A stretch of 64,000 nt of DNA from Serinus canaria (taxonomy: Eukaryota; Chordata; Aves; Passeriformes; Fringillidae): NCBI RefSeq assembly GCF_022539315.1, contig NC_066317.1:51998435-52062434 (forward strand), read 5' to 3'. This document shows positions 36,341 to 48,765 of the stretch, piece after piece. A program made the translations under genes and the position numbers. The notes beneath the pieces were generated by a model. It was not told the origin of the DNA and did not search any database. It was given only the letters and a program-made list of their open reading frames with translations. Each line of letters begins with the position of its first letter. Position 1 is the first letter of the stretch.

Positions 36341-36830
36341 AACACTTACATGTGAAAAGATAATTTGATTCTGATTGGTACAGAACATGGCTATATGTCA
36401 TGTCATGGTGTATCAATCCCAGAGAGTCAGAAACCTGTGTCTTCTGTGTTTCAAGATGAATAGCCACTGGAATTGCTCAGTCTGAGATTTCTTTACAGAC
36501 TTCTTACATTCAGGCATATTTGCCAAATCAAATCTTCGTTTGATCCCTTTGACAATGCTTCAAGATGAATATGCACAAATTTGAGTCTACTACAGCACTC
36601 TTTCTGAACACTTAGATCAGCACCTGCTCTTTTCATGCTCTGTGTGGCTGGACATATTTTTCTGATTCTTGTGTATTTCGACACACATCAGTTTTTCTCA
36701 AATTCCCACCAACCACAACTTTTCAGCAGACTTTCATGGTCAATTGTTACTCTAATCTTATATATACTATATTTAGTGTCTTTGTATGTATCTTCAAAGA
36801 GGAAAAACAGAAGCTAACAGGATGGGCACG

Positions 36831-37080
36831 TGGTGGATTGACCCTGGCTGTATTACTGGGTGCCCACCAAAGCTACTCTATCACTCCTTCTCCTCAGCTG
36901 GAAAGGTGAGAGAAAATACAATGGAAGCCTCAAGGAAGCCTGAAGGTTGAGATAATAATAGGGTAAGATCATTCACCAAATACCATCACAGGCAAAATCA
37001 GCATGACCTAAATTTAATTTATTCCCCAGTAAGATCAGAGTCGGGCAATGAGAAATAAAAACAATCAGGGATCCTAGGAA
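36831..37080 (-). mobile_element. LTR fragment (family B), minus orientation
   Basis: Plus-strand phrases 'ggattgaccctggctg', 'gcccaccaaagctactctat', 'gagagaaaatacaatg' and 'accaaataccatcacaggc' reproduce the end of a bird LTR whose sense strand is the complement; the order is the same as in the complement of 60670-60869. Only about 250 bases are present. The inner part is missing. Confidence 0.75.
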
Positions 37081-40000
37081 TATTTTGTGAGTGACAGAGC
37101 ACATTATTTTTTATAGGTCCTTCTTCAACATATTTCTTCATGCATCTTCAATATTAAGTTTTATTATGCTTTCTGACATTCTGTAAAAAAAATGGTTTTA
37201 TTCATTTGTGTATTATTTGGTTCATATAAGTGATCAGATATTGAAGGCAGTGGACAAATGATCTGATGCTATGTAGGGAGTTTAAAAGATTGAACAGACT
37301 TTTTTAATGTCAATCTTTTCACTTTGATGAATATTAGAAGGCTGCAAAAATAATTTCTCCTTATATTGTGTAATCTATTCTTGTTACTGGCTTAAATGTA
37401 GTTCTAAAAGTAGAAATGTTCCTACTGATTTAGGTTGGGAGAGTCTTAGGTTATATTTTTTTGAGAGATCAATTTATATATTTATAATTTTTTGGGTAGT
37501 AAAAGTTTTAAACTTTTTGTGACAGAGACAATGTCCATATATCTATGTACAAAATTTTGTGCAACAGAACTTAATTTTTTGTTCAGTTTTCAGAGCAATA
37601 CATTTTGTACTGTACTTTTAATAAATGTCATGTCTAAGCTGTATTACCTGTGTGATTTTTTCCTACTTAGTCTAAGCCAAAGTAATTTTTAAGTGATTAA
37701 GCAGGAATGTCAGAAAACCTATGAGTTATTAATAAAGGAAATATGAAGAGTCTGTTTATATTAGAACATATCCTACCCTACCTGGTTTTATTCTGGCTAA
37801 TAGTAATGGAGATAGAAATCAGATACCCAGTCCTTCTGTTGCTGGATCAGAAAGAGACAGAGGCAAGAGCTGTTTCAAAAACCATGCTGAGCGTTGATAT
37901 GAATGCATGCAAGCTTGCAGAGACCAAAATAAATAAATTAAAATGACACTTTCCAGAGGCAGAAATTAGTAACATTAATAATGACTTAAAAAGTGTAAAG
38001 AATTAATAAAATGGAGGTTTGAAGAACCTAAACATAAGAGACCATGCTATTTGTGTTCTCTTCTTATTCCGAGATATGTTAAAATGAAAGAATAATCATT
38101 ATTATAAAGACCACCACCAAAAAAAGGCTCTTGGAGAAAAGGAAACACAAAGGTGTATGCCCTTATTCCTCTACTTTTGAATGGCCAAAAAGATTACCAA
38201 AATTTTTGTTACCATCATAGCCAGTACAATAGTACCAGATATAGGTACTGAGATTTACCAAGAATATAAATTTATTCATTCCTTAAAGTTTTTAAAAGAT
38301 TAGATAATGCATTAAAAGATTGACATGTTACTCAGGACTTACAAAATATTACCCAGAGAAACATATTGAAATTATATTTTTAATTTTATAAAACAAATGT
38401 GGTCTGAAGAGATAAAATTAGAACTTATTTAACATTTTCAGGATATATTCTGTAGATAATTTCTGAATGCTTTGAAATAAATTAATATACTTGTCTTTTG
38501 AAACTTAGTTTAAGTAAGCAAAAAAATGTTAGAACTAGTGACTGAATTTAAAAATCCTATATATATTCTTTAAATAGTTAATCTAATTGTAGTCCATTTT
38601 GTGATAGGCAGCTTCAGCAAAAAAGGAAAAGAGTAATTGCAAATGCTGAAATGGGCACTTTTCTAGAGGCCTGTTAAGTAGGAATGTAGAGAAAAAGATT
38701 ATAAACCTATGGTAAAATAATTTTTCAGGTAATAGAAATTTATAATTTTTCAGAGAAATCAATGTTGGCATAATTGTAATGAAAGATTTCTTGTCTTTTA
38801 TAAAGGAGAGGATTTCAGAACCAAATTTCCATATAGAGATAGGAGTTTAACAACTTAACAATATGTTTAGTGTAATAGTCTTACTTTGAAGTGTATTTTT
38901 TACTTTTCCTTTTTGCTTTATAACATCTGTATTTCATAACTGTACCTAAAAGGTTAAACTATACCTGTCTTCATTGTAAAATAATTTTTTCTTTTGTCAG
39001 AACTCATGTTTACCCATAATAATTGCCTCCTTGATTGAAAAGATTATGCTAATTGAAAATGTTACTATGTGTGCATTTAATACACAAATAAAATATATCG
39101 AAATTCATTAGTCTTTCACAGTGTTTAAACACTTAGTTTTGAATACCCTTAGCAGTTTTTAGCTTACTAGGTCACTTTAATTTTTTTTTGTTTCCCCTCA
39201 GTATTGCTAAGCAAGTCCTTTCTTCCATGTCTTCCCTATTACTTCAGGAAAGAAACACGTAGGCTTATTGACTGTGTCTTGGAGCAGGGCAAACACATAA
39301 AAGCCAATTAATTCCTAATAAATAAAACATACAATGTCTCTTCACAGTTCAGACTTTTAAGACCGGACCAAAAAAAAAGGAAATCCAGTACATAACAAAA
39401 CAGAAGCAGAGCAAGGAGTTGTCACTCCAGGTACTGATAAAATCTGTAGCCCTTCTCCACTCCACTAGCCCATGTCCACATGTCAATCATAGTATGAGCA
39501 GAGGAGGTACAATTTTCTGCTATACTTCAACTTTTCATTCCTTTCTTAATTACAATCCCATAACTTTCCAACCATATTTTTTTTTCTGAGTTCTGGATTT
39601 TTTTGTGCAGTAATTGGTGTTTAAAAATATAAGGGGAGTAAAGAGGCAAAAGAATTCCATCGCACTGAGCAGGTATAGTTCAGCACAGACTATTCCACTC
39701 TAAATACTGACCAGCTGTAAAGGCACAACATCAGAAACCTATTGGTGAGACAGGAAGCCTGACAAGGCAGCTCTCCTTGGAAAAAGAAAAATAAGTGGTT
39801 TTGTAATTGTATTTTCTTGTTCCAAATTTTAAGTGAAGATTTTTTTCCTTTCTCCTCTTGCTTTAGTCAACTGTGAAGAAGCATAATTTTTAAGCCTAGT
39901 AGACTAATGGATTTCCAAAGGTTATGCAATATCAAACTATGTTTCTGTCTTTTACTAGTGGATGTGTTTACCTTCCTTATTAGATTCACTGCAAACATTG

Positions 40001-40520
40001 TTACAGACCAAGACAAGAGAAACTTCGCTCGATTTACCTATTTGTGCTTTTTTGGGTATGTGGAAAAGATGGGAATTTGGAAATAGATGGATTGAATTGG
40101 CACATAAACACTCTTTGAAGGGTATAGTCGCCTTAGGACTGAATTTATACTGCAGGCCAAAATAGCAAATTCTCAGTCCAAGATGTGACAGAAAGCAAAA
40201 AACCTTGGGCACCAAGACTAATTATGTCTGAAGTGTGGTGTGGCAACAACTTCTTTAAAATAAAGAACTACATATATCTAGTCATAAAATCCCATAAATT
40301 CTGATACATCACATAGATGGTTCACAGCCTCTTTTATTTCCAAGTCACAACTCTCATGTATTTGCAATGCATTTATACAAAAAAAATTGTACAAATTATT
40401 CAAGATTAGCATACTTGTATGCTTATTTTTCAAATTTAGTTTCACCTTTTGAGAAATTGTGTTTGGGGGTGCTGGTGGGGGTGTGTGTATCCCCATTTTC
40501 TAGTATACCAGAAAATGGAA
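37081..40520. other. AT-rich unique DNA, no gene seen
   Basis: No open frame above about 86 codons and no repeat-family match. It is the longest almost featureless part of the window, apart from scattered A and T runs. Confidence 0.5.
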
Positions 40521-40521
40521 T

Positions 40522-40546
40522 ATACTGAATATATTCTATTCAGTAT
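40522..40546. repeat. Perfect 10-bp inverted repeat
   Basis: ATACTGAATA and TATTCAGTAT flank a 5-base loop TATTC. Such a short AT-rich hairpin may well be chance. Confidence 0.7.
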
Positions 40547-40674
40547 CTTATTACAGCTATTTCAGTGGCATGTCTTTTTCACTGAAGATACACCAAAATA
40601 TATTTTGTATGTAGCATAGTCATCACAATCATTGGATAGTTCCTTTAAGTTCCAGTAAAACTTATGAAAATACA

Positions 40675-41286
40675 TGTTGTGGTTTAACCCCAGCCGGCAA
40701 CTAAGTACCACAAAACCACTCTGTCACTTCCTTCTGGTGAGAAGAGAGCAGAGAATCAGAAGAATAAAAATGGGGAAACTTTTGGGTTGAAATAAAAGCA
40801 GTTTAAAAAGTAAAGCAAAAGCTGCACATGGAAGAAAAGCAAAACAAAGAATTGGCAAGCAAAACAATGAATTCATTCACCACTTCCCACGTTCAGGCAG
40901 GTGCTCAGTCATTTCCAGGAAAGCAGGGCTCCATCACACGTAATGGTGACCTGGGAAGACAAACACCATCATTTTGAGCATGTCAGCCTTAATTCTTTTG
41001 CACCCAGCATTATGTACAGAGCACATCATATGGTACAGAATATCCTTAGGGGCATTTGGGATTTGTTGTCCTGTCTGCTTCCCCTCCTAATTTCTTTGCA
41101 TCCCTTGTCTCCTCACTGGTGTCACAGCATGTGAAGCAGAAAATGGCTTGACTTGGTGTCAGTGCTGTTCAGAAATAATGAAAACACCCCTGTGTCATCA
41201 GCACTGTTTTCAGCACAAATCCAAAAAACAGCCCCATACCAGCCACTGTAAAGAACATTAATGCTATCCCAGCCAAAGCCAACACA
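40675..41286 (-). mobile_element. Solo LTR (family A), minus orientation
   Basis: The plus strand begins TGTTGTGGTTTAACCCCAGC and ends CAGCCAAAGCCAACACA, with TG/CA ends and the full series of family phrases in between ('gtaaagcaaaagc', 'ggtgacctgggaagacaaac', 'catatggtacagaatatcc', 'tttcagcacaaatcc'). It is the same family and orientation as 30588-31155 but retains both ends better. I see no clear flanking duplication. No internal retroviral sequence is attached. Confidence 0.85.
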
Positions 41287-41291
41287 GTGCA

Positions 41292-42065
41292 ATGCTTGCA
41301 CAACCTGTCAGGAATTGCACAGAGATACAGGTTTTGGAATGCCACAGCAAAAATTATAGGAATGTGAATTTGCTGAGTTTTTTTTATTTTAAACACATGG
41401 AAGAATAACCAATTTTAAAGCAATATTGAACTTACTAACCAGAAAAAAAAACCGCACAAACAAATGAAACAAAAAAATCTCACCCACAACTCAGAACCTG
41501 TAAGCCATGATTTGACTTACACACAATTTTAAGTTTTTTCTGAGGTAAAAGAAAAGAATGTAGTTTGAAAGCTTTGTGAGACTTTTATTTTAAAAATTCT
41601 TTTAGAAAATGAATGTATTTTTCTGGCTCAACCACTAGAATTTCTAAGTATTCATATTATAATACGTATTTAAAAAAACCCTCAACTAGTTGCTAAGAAC
41701 TCTTATTCTTGAAACACAGTAATTTCTTCAAGAAAATATGAAAATAGATAAATAAAGATTGATATATTACTAGAAAAGAGTAAAACCTTTACCTGGTGTT
41801 CTTTCTGAGTTGATAGATAATGAGACTGTTCAATTCTTCTATTCAAATTAATATACATCTGACTTGTTGAAATCTGCTCTCTTTTCCTGTTAACAAAAAA
41901 AGGAGATATTTTGAAATGGTCTCACAGTATGTATAAAGGGCAAAGTTATGTGTGCCAGTGGGAAAGGAGCAAGGTAAGTTCAAATTTTCTAAGGTAAAAC
42001 ACAATTTCATTATGATGATTTAAATTGTTTTTTTCCTTATTATTTGTGTTGTCCCTTTTAATACT
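41292..42065. other. AT-rich unique DNA, no gene seen
   Basis: There are short A and T runs only, and no coding or repeat-family signal. Confidence 0.5.
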
Positions 42066-42566
42066 TCATAACTCCAGTAATTTTATGAAGGAAGATTCAA
42101 AAATACATTTTTTCATGAAATTCTCACATTGTAGTAATTTTTTAATAATAGTTTTAAACAACTGATATTTAGGGGTTTTAACTTGGAAATAAAATTCCCA
42201 CTGCAGATCTGAAGTCTCAGCTTCCCGACTACCATCACAAAGTGGAATGAGTCTCTGCCCAAAGAAATCTTTCTCAAGCAGATGCTGCCAGAACATCAGA
42301 AATGCAAAGCTTCTTGCCAGCTCAGCTTCAGGATTCAGATTCCCTGCATATTCTGAAAAGAAACCCTCTCTCCATGGAGTATCCTGGCTAAAGATAGACC
42401 TAGTAGGTGATGAGATATCCAGTTTCATGGCAGATAGTTGACATTTGCAGACTGCCAGAGAGATAGGCTCGTTGGCAAGAAACCTCATCTTGGGAAATCT
42501 GCCTGGTTTCTGACAAAGATTCAAAAAAATCAACACCTTCCTGCAAAATTTCACAATTTTATTCAT
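42066..42566 (-). other. Unassigned 166-codon open frame
   Basis: The longest open frame not explained by a mobile element or simple repeat. The middle part (about residues 50-125) is of ordinary, non-repetitive amino-acid composition, with phrases such as LARSFAFLMFWQHLLEKDF. The ends are lysine/phenylalanine-rich and follow the AT-rich base composition. I recognise no domain, no signal peptide and no zinc-finger pattern. A 64-codon plus-strand frame overlaps. In 64 kb of AT-rich DNA one frame of this length can arise by chance, so coding status is doubtful; an exon or a relic of an old element is possible. Confidence 0.2.
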
Positions 42567-44190
42567 AAGTATTCAAATTAAAAGATATCTAAAAATAAGC
42601 CCCACAAAGATATGTTCTTTTAGAAATCTTCCTAAATATGACTTTGTCAAGGCTACCACTCTGAACTGTATCCTTAACATTGACACAATTAACTTTATTG
42701 AGGTTATCTTACTTCATAGTTATAACTCAAATTTTGCATTACCAATTAAAATATCATTTAAGAAGCATTATCTTGTAACCAGGTCTGTGATAATAACTTT
42801 CAACTTTTTGTTATTTAGGGGAGGTTACCAGTTCAGGCTTTTTGTGTTTTTCTTATTACTTCTTTGGAAAATTACATGGGACTGTTCCATTGTTATAAGT
42901 ATGCAATCAAGCCATCAACATAATAAAATGTTTTCTTTCCAATAATTAAACTTTCCTGGTACTTTACATATTAGACTATCTAGGTACCATTGACAGCTCT
43001 CCTAAAATATATCTCATGTTTTGGTGGAGAAATATATCCAGTTTGAATGGCTCAGTTTGAACAACATGATTTGGGGGTAGCAAAACAAAACAGAATCAAG
43101 AACAGCCAGCAAAGTCTGGAATTATTAAAAAAATAATAACACTGTATAGATATCACACTTCTCTCAAAGTAACAGGCAAAATAATTCTACAATACTCTCT
43201 AGACTTTCCAGACAAGTTAAAATTCAAAACTGAAGTTCTTCCCATGTTGGAAGAAAATGCTTCCCAGTTTTATTGCAGATGTACTTAATTAGGTGGAAGT
43301 GGAAGAGCTTTTGAATTGGAGAAGTCTGAAACAAGAAAATCTATAGGTAGACTTATAAATACTTTCTAAAAAAACATTAGGTGTGCTGATCCTGGTTATT
43401 TCCTCTTCGTCTTTAATTTTGTAAGCCTTTAAGACCTGATCCCTTCCTAGTGCCAGATGAATTTAACAATGTATTGACATGTTTCAAATGCTCCTAAACT
43501 ATCAGGTATAAGGAAATCCTTATAATTTTACTAAACCCTCAAACTTTTAAGATCAAAGGCTAAAAACACCACATAAACCACATATCTAGCTCAAAAGAGA
43601 AAATAAAATGTGTGTCATGTCATGTTAGAGGTGACATGCTTCTAGATGAGTTATGTGTCCCTTATATGGAAGAAATTAATTTGAAATTATGACTTTAGTC
43701 TTTGTGCTGCATATATGATATAGGAAACTTAGCAGAGTGTGGAGTTTCTATAGAGTGGAAAATCTGTGATTTTTATCTGGACCCTTATGTGCACTAATTA
43801 ATTTATTTAATCTAAAGCTTTGTTTCATCTTAGCCATTTGTTGAGCAGAGATTGTATTAAAATTATCGAGTAAATTATTGATCTGATGATCTCTCCTCTT
43901 TGAAACACTGTATTTAATGCTGTTTCTAAAATAGGTTGCTGAAATATGCTCTACAATAACTTATAATGCTACTGCTTGTTTTCCTGACTCTGGCCTTCAA
44001 CTTCACCTGACAATCTCAATCCCATCCTGAGTTACAAAAGACATTCCTGATACTGTTTCTGTCAATGATAATCGACAGAAACAACCCCAAAATTGTAATT
44101 TGGCTCATTCTTTGGTTTGTTTGGGTTTTTTTGGACAGATTTCATTCCCTACTTTTCCACTAAAGATTGACTGTGTAAAATACTGATGTA
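42567..44190. other. AT-rich unique DNA, no gene seen
   Basis: No open frame or repeat signature recognised. Confidence 0.5.
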
Positions 44191-44191
44191 G

Positions 44192-44565
44192 TGTGTCGAC
44201 TCTTCTTGGATACTAGTCACTCACCAAAGCCTTCTCATGGACAGGTGAGAGAAAACACAATAAAAGTCCTACCAGGAAGCCTTCTTCTGTTGAACTTCTC
44301 TCCCCGTGAGTCTGCCAGGACCCTGCTCCAGCAGTTTCCTCACAGATTGGCAGCCTCCTCTCAGGCACCCCCCTGCTCCAGGGTGCATCTCCTCCATGGG
44401 CTGCAGGTGGATCTCAGCATCCCCGTGTTCCCCCATGGGCTGCAGGGGCACAGTGCCTCACCATGGGCTGCACCAGGGGCTGCAAGGGAATCTCAGACCC
44501 AGTTTTTTTCTTTGCCATCCTTTCATGAACTCTGTTACTGTATGTTTCTCTTGGGTGCAAGTTAA
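44192..44565 (-). mobile_element. LTR fragment (family B), minus orientation, internally deleted
   Basis: The plus strand starts near TGTGTCGAC with 'tcaccaaagcc' and 'acaggtgagagaaaacacaa', then jumps to the module-rich part with two CCATGGGCTGCAGG words (about 44395 and 44435) and ends near 'gtttctcttgggtgcaa'. This is family B order with the segment between the terminal part and the CCATGGGCTGCAGG modules shortened. Open frames of 124 and 91 codons on the plus strand are antisense to the LTR and not genes. Confidence 0.75.
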
Positions 44566-45014
44566 TCTTCATTTAAAGTGACCATAGGGATAAAATGGTA
44601 AAAAACTTTCCAAAAAAGATTAAAATAATTCTCTGTATTCATATAGTCAAGTATTTCAGTGAGGGTAAATATTGCATACTTCTGCATGTAAAAAAGGACC
44701 TTGGAATTTTATTTGTGTGCTGCGAGGTCATCCTTAGCAGTTCAAACAAACAAACAAAAGGCTTATGTCTTCTATCAATAAGAAACTGAATGTCTTTGAT
44801 TATATTGAGTTTTATTATAAACTGTATTTTTAATTCTGTACATTTGCCATTTAATACTTGGCTGAAGTAGTATCACTATATGTTGTATATTCTTATATTA
44901 AAATCTGAATTCTGAATTCATTGTTTGGAATCCAAATGGTCTCATGCTGGAGCAGGGTGAAAGAAACAGACATCAGAGGTAACAAATTGTACTGTCTTTC
45001 CTTCCTCAAGTGCC
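44566..45014. other. AT-rich unique DNA, no gene seen
   Basis: No coding or repeat-family signal. A short CAAA run lies near 44745-44758. Confidence 0.5.
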
Positions 45015-45017
45015 CTG

Positions 45018-45275
45018 GATACAGAATCAAAGAATCAGAGAATGGTTTGGGTTGGAAGGGACATTAAAGTTCATCTAGTTCCAAGCCCCCATGATGAACA
45101 GGGACATCTTCCACTAGACCACATTGCTCAGAACCCCATCCAACCTGGCCTTGAGCACTTCCAGAGATGGGGCATCTACAGCTGCTCAGTGCAACCTGTC
45201 CCAGTGCTTCACCACCCTCACAGTAAAGAATTTATTCTGTATGCTAAACCTAATATGCTTAGAAGCAAGGTTCTG
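45018..45275 (-). mobile_element. CR1 LINE 3' end fragment
   Basis: Plus-strand 'agaatcaaagaatcagagaa' (degenerate tail octamers) is followed by 'tttgggttggaagggacatt', 'catctagttccaagccc' and 'cagtgcttcaccaccctcac'. The complement is the last ~250 bases of a CR1 with its octamer tail. The copy is 5'-truncated and moderately diverged. Confidence 0.9.
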
Positions 45276-48025
45276 GTTGTGGAAACAAGACTGATAAATT
45301 GTGTAAAGCACTAACTTTTTGGTGTTAGAGCAGTAGCATCTGGACAAGACAGCATTGTTGTGGACAAGCCAGCATTCCTACATGGGAATTTGACATAAAC
45401 AAAAAATCAAATGCCATTATTTTATCATATTTCAAGATCTTAATTCATTTTAGTAAATAATGTTGTTTTTATAATATACAACTGATAAGACAATTGGAAA
45501 AGTTTATTTTGTATCTTGAAAAATACAGCAGCTCAAGATTTGTCTGTGAGTGTCTACCACAGGATTACTAAATACAAAAGCAATTTTGGAGGTGGTAAAT
45601 TTACCTAGCTTATCAAAAGGCATGTAATTAATGTTAATACCTCAGTTGGTGTCATTCTGGTGTTGATCTGAGATATAATGAAGGAAATACAAAGTTTTGA
45701 CTGAAAGACAGTTGCAGGCTTGGTTAATACGTAGAATCACCAGTATGAAATCTGTGTTAAAGTGTTATGTCTCTACCATTGTGTACACTTTGTATTGTGT
45801 GATTTATTTGTTTGACTGGAAAGGCAATTTGAAGTTGTTTGTTAAAAATAATTGAACTGATTAAAAAAATAATAAAAAATAAATATATATATATATACAC
45901 ACATATTTTTGTGTGAACACTTGAACTGTGAAAGTGCTTCTTTTAGTGCATCATTTATTGAAAGAACACAGAAAAAGCTGAATGCAGAATTTCTATGTAT
46001 CTCCTGAAAAAATGTAAAATTATCTCATTTGTGCCTCTTTGCATGCAAAAGTAATTCCTTCAGCCCACTTCTTTTAGTTACACAAGGCAAGCCAGTCAAT
46101 CCTCTCCATTCTTGTAAGTTTAAGTTTGAATTTTAGGGTAATCTTTCAGCACCATTAGTGCCTATATGAGACATTTTATTTTGGAGGATGTATGAATGTA
46201 CCTTAATATTAATGTTCTAGAATGTTCTTCCTCATGCATTCCAGGGCTTATGCTTGTACATTCTACAGTTTGTATCTTGGCAACATTACAATGAAGCATC
46301 ATTGAAAAAGTAGAAATCTTTTTGATTAATTCTGTTCATTTTTAGATTTCCAGTCTGTATGATAAAAATAATTTGTAGGTATTGGAAAAGTCATTATGAA
46401 ATAAGACTGTTGTGCATGTAAAACTCAGTAGGTCTTTCAACACGCTAGTAAAATTATGAAACTGTTTTAGGCTGCATTTTTCTCCTAGTAAATAATACTA
46501 AAATCGGAATCCTGCAAATACTTAGAGAAAGCCTTTATTTTTCTTTTTTTCTTTTTTTTTTTTTAACAGTATTTAATTGAAAAGCAAATGAGATGTTAAT
46601 TTATCATATTGTAGGAACAAAGGTCTTTTGGAGCATCTGGCTTCTCAAAAGCTCAGAATAGGGTAATTTAAGAGGTCAAAATATTAAAAAAACAGAGAAA
46701 GAAAAAGAAACCAAGAAAGGGTGATAGGTTGTCTGCTTCTTTTATACTACACCTATTTATGCAGCACAGTAATTTAAATCTACATGCACTTAATAATCTT
46801 AACAAGACTAGTTTTTAAAGCAATAATATGAGAATGGAAATAATATCTGAAATAACATTATTGCTTTTTACTGCAATTAACTGCGTAGCAGTTGATGATT
46901 AGTAATAATGTAAGAGCTAGTGCAGAGCTTCTGAAGTGGTGTATGAAGTGTGTCTGAGTGTGGGACAAGGGGACAAACTAAACATTTTCTCTAAGCAGAG
47001 CTGGTCATTTGCTGATTCATAAGCCATGAAAACTTAGATGCAATTAGATACAGAAGGGACAGTGGACCTACTTATTCTTGTTAATGTTTTGAAGTTGCAA
47101 CTGTTCCAATAATGTTTTAAAGAAATAGCTCAAAGAAATATGAAAAATTAGGAAAACTTTCAAATGTCTCCATATCAAACACAAATGCAAGAATTTGTTT
47201 GTCTAAAATTTCACTGGATGGTTTCAAGTCATGAGAAGAACATTGGAAAATAATTTTTCTCAGTTCTTGGAAAATTCATTCTCTTTTAAAGCAGTCAGTG
47301 AACTTTGAATGTGAAATTATAGCAGTCCTTCTTCAAACTGATCAATCTAAAAATATATATCTTATTTTTCAACTGGATTAGATGCTATTCTCCCATTTGA
47401 AAAACCAAAATATTTTTATTCTTTTTTATTATATTGTCATATTGTTTTTTCTGTGGGTTTTTTTTTTAATCTAGGAAGCATCTTTATTTTTTCACATTTT
47501 TGGGCACTTTCCAATACTTTCATTAGTTTTAAAATATTGTGGCCCTGCATGCTTTAATAAGCTGTTTTTTGGAGGTGTTAAACAGTTGCAGCTCTTAGTG
47601 ATTTTTGCTAAAGAAAGAATATCGTAAAAGTATATCTAATGTATTCTTTCTGTCATCGTTTTGGGAGGGAGAACAGCTCTGAAGACAGTTAAATTACTCT
47701 TCATATAAAAAAGCCTTATTATGAAAGAAGTACCAAATGCTTTTAAGGCTTTCTAATATACCAGTGAGTATGATGACTGAGTTTTATGGACCTTTATGAG
47801 AGTTTTAAATTTCCATATCACATCCATTTTGGAGACGTGCTTTTGCATTCCAAAAGTTTCAAGATTTGAGGCTTCTTAGTCCCTTTTTTTGATATTTCTT
47901 CATTATACCAAAAACAGGCAAGCAGAAAAGCCTTCTCTCAAAAATTTAGTCTTGTAAAGCTTAAACATCTACTCTGATATGCTTTCTCCATGAAGTTCTC
48001 TACTCCCTAACACATTTCACAGACT
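45276..48025. other. AT-rich unique DNA, no gene seen
   Basis: No long open frame and no repeat family recognised. A short (AT)n run lies at 45883-45897 and a T-rich run at 46540-46563. Confidence 0.5.
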
Positions 48026-48034
48026 GTACTTTTT

Positions 48035-48122
48035 AAATCCATGCAGATTCAGGGCCTCCAGGGTAAACTGTACCTTGTTCTTTGTAACCATGACATTGTT
48101 CTACCATTCCATGATTCTGTGA
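48035..48122 (+). mobile_element. Possible CR1 3' tail remnant
   Basis: The stretch ends 'ctaccattccatgattctgtgac', resembling CR1 tail octamers in the plus orientation. The preceding bases are too diverged to align with certainty. Confidence 0.4.
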
Positions 48123-48283
48123 CATCTAAGTTCCTATTGAAAGAGAATGGAGAGGAGAAACAGAATAATCTGTGATTTCATTCATGTCATAAAACTTGCA
48201 ATAAAATAGTGTCACTGAAACTGCAGGAGAAGCATAAAATCTCCCACAATATCTTTTCAGTCTTAGAGAATTAGGCATTACTT

Positions 48284-48760
48284 TGTTCTGGCCAGCACGT
48301 GTAAAGGAAATCATTCCACCCGCGCGCGCCCATGTTGTGCAGTGGAAATCATTCCATCACATATGCCTCTTTGCCAAACTTTTCTCATGTTTATACATTA
48401 AAAACCCAAAGAAATTCTCATTCATTGGTTCTCTATTGCACAATTTTTTGTATTCAATCTCCTATTGGTTATTGATCCCTTCACCTTCAATGCTAATTTT
48501 GTCCTCATTCTTTGGTGGTCTTATTGATCTTTCCCAGACCAGGTGTCTCTGACTGCACCAGAGTTTATCTCTATGTCCTCTGTTTATCTCCTCTGTATCT
48601 TCCGGCTACTCACTATCTGTAGATGTTAAACTCTCAGAGTATTGGAATCTTCTTTTTTTTTGATTGAGGCTCATCAAGCCTCACCCAGGGAAACTCAAAT
48701 CCTCAATAAACAGAGGCTTTAGAAGAGAAACTTCAATTCCCCCCCCTCTGGGCAAAGACA
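48284..48760 (+). mobile_element. Candidate solo LTR
   Basis: The block starts TGTTCTGG and ends AAGACA (TGT...ACA). It contains two ATTGG words (near 48425 and 48464), a CG-rich word GCGCGCGC (near 48322) unusual for this window, and an AATAAA signal near 48705, about 55 bases before the end. Flanking pentamers TACTT and AACTT agree at four of five bases. No family is recognised, and the TATA box is not obvious. Confidence 0.4.
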
Positions 48761-48765
48761 AACTT

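Noticed and set aside
44191..44581. 124- and 91-codon plus-strand frames
   Set aside because: They lie within an LTR fragment in its antisense direction.
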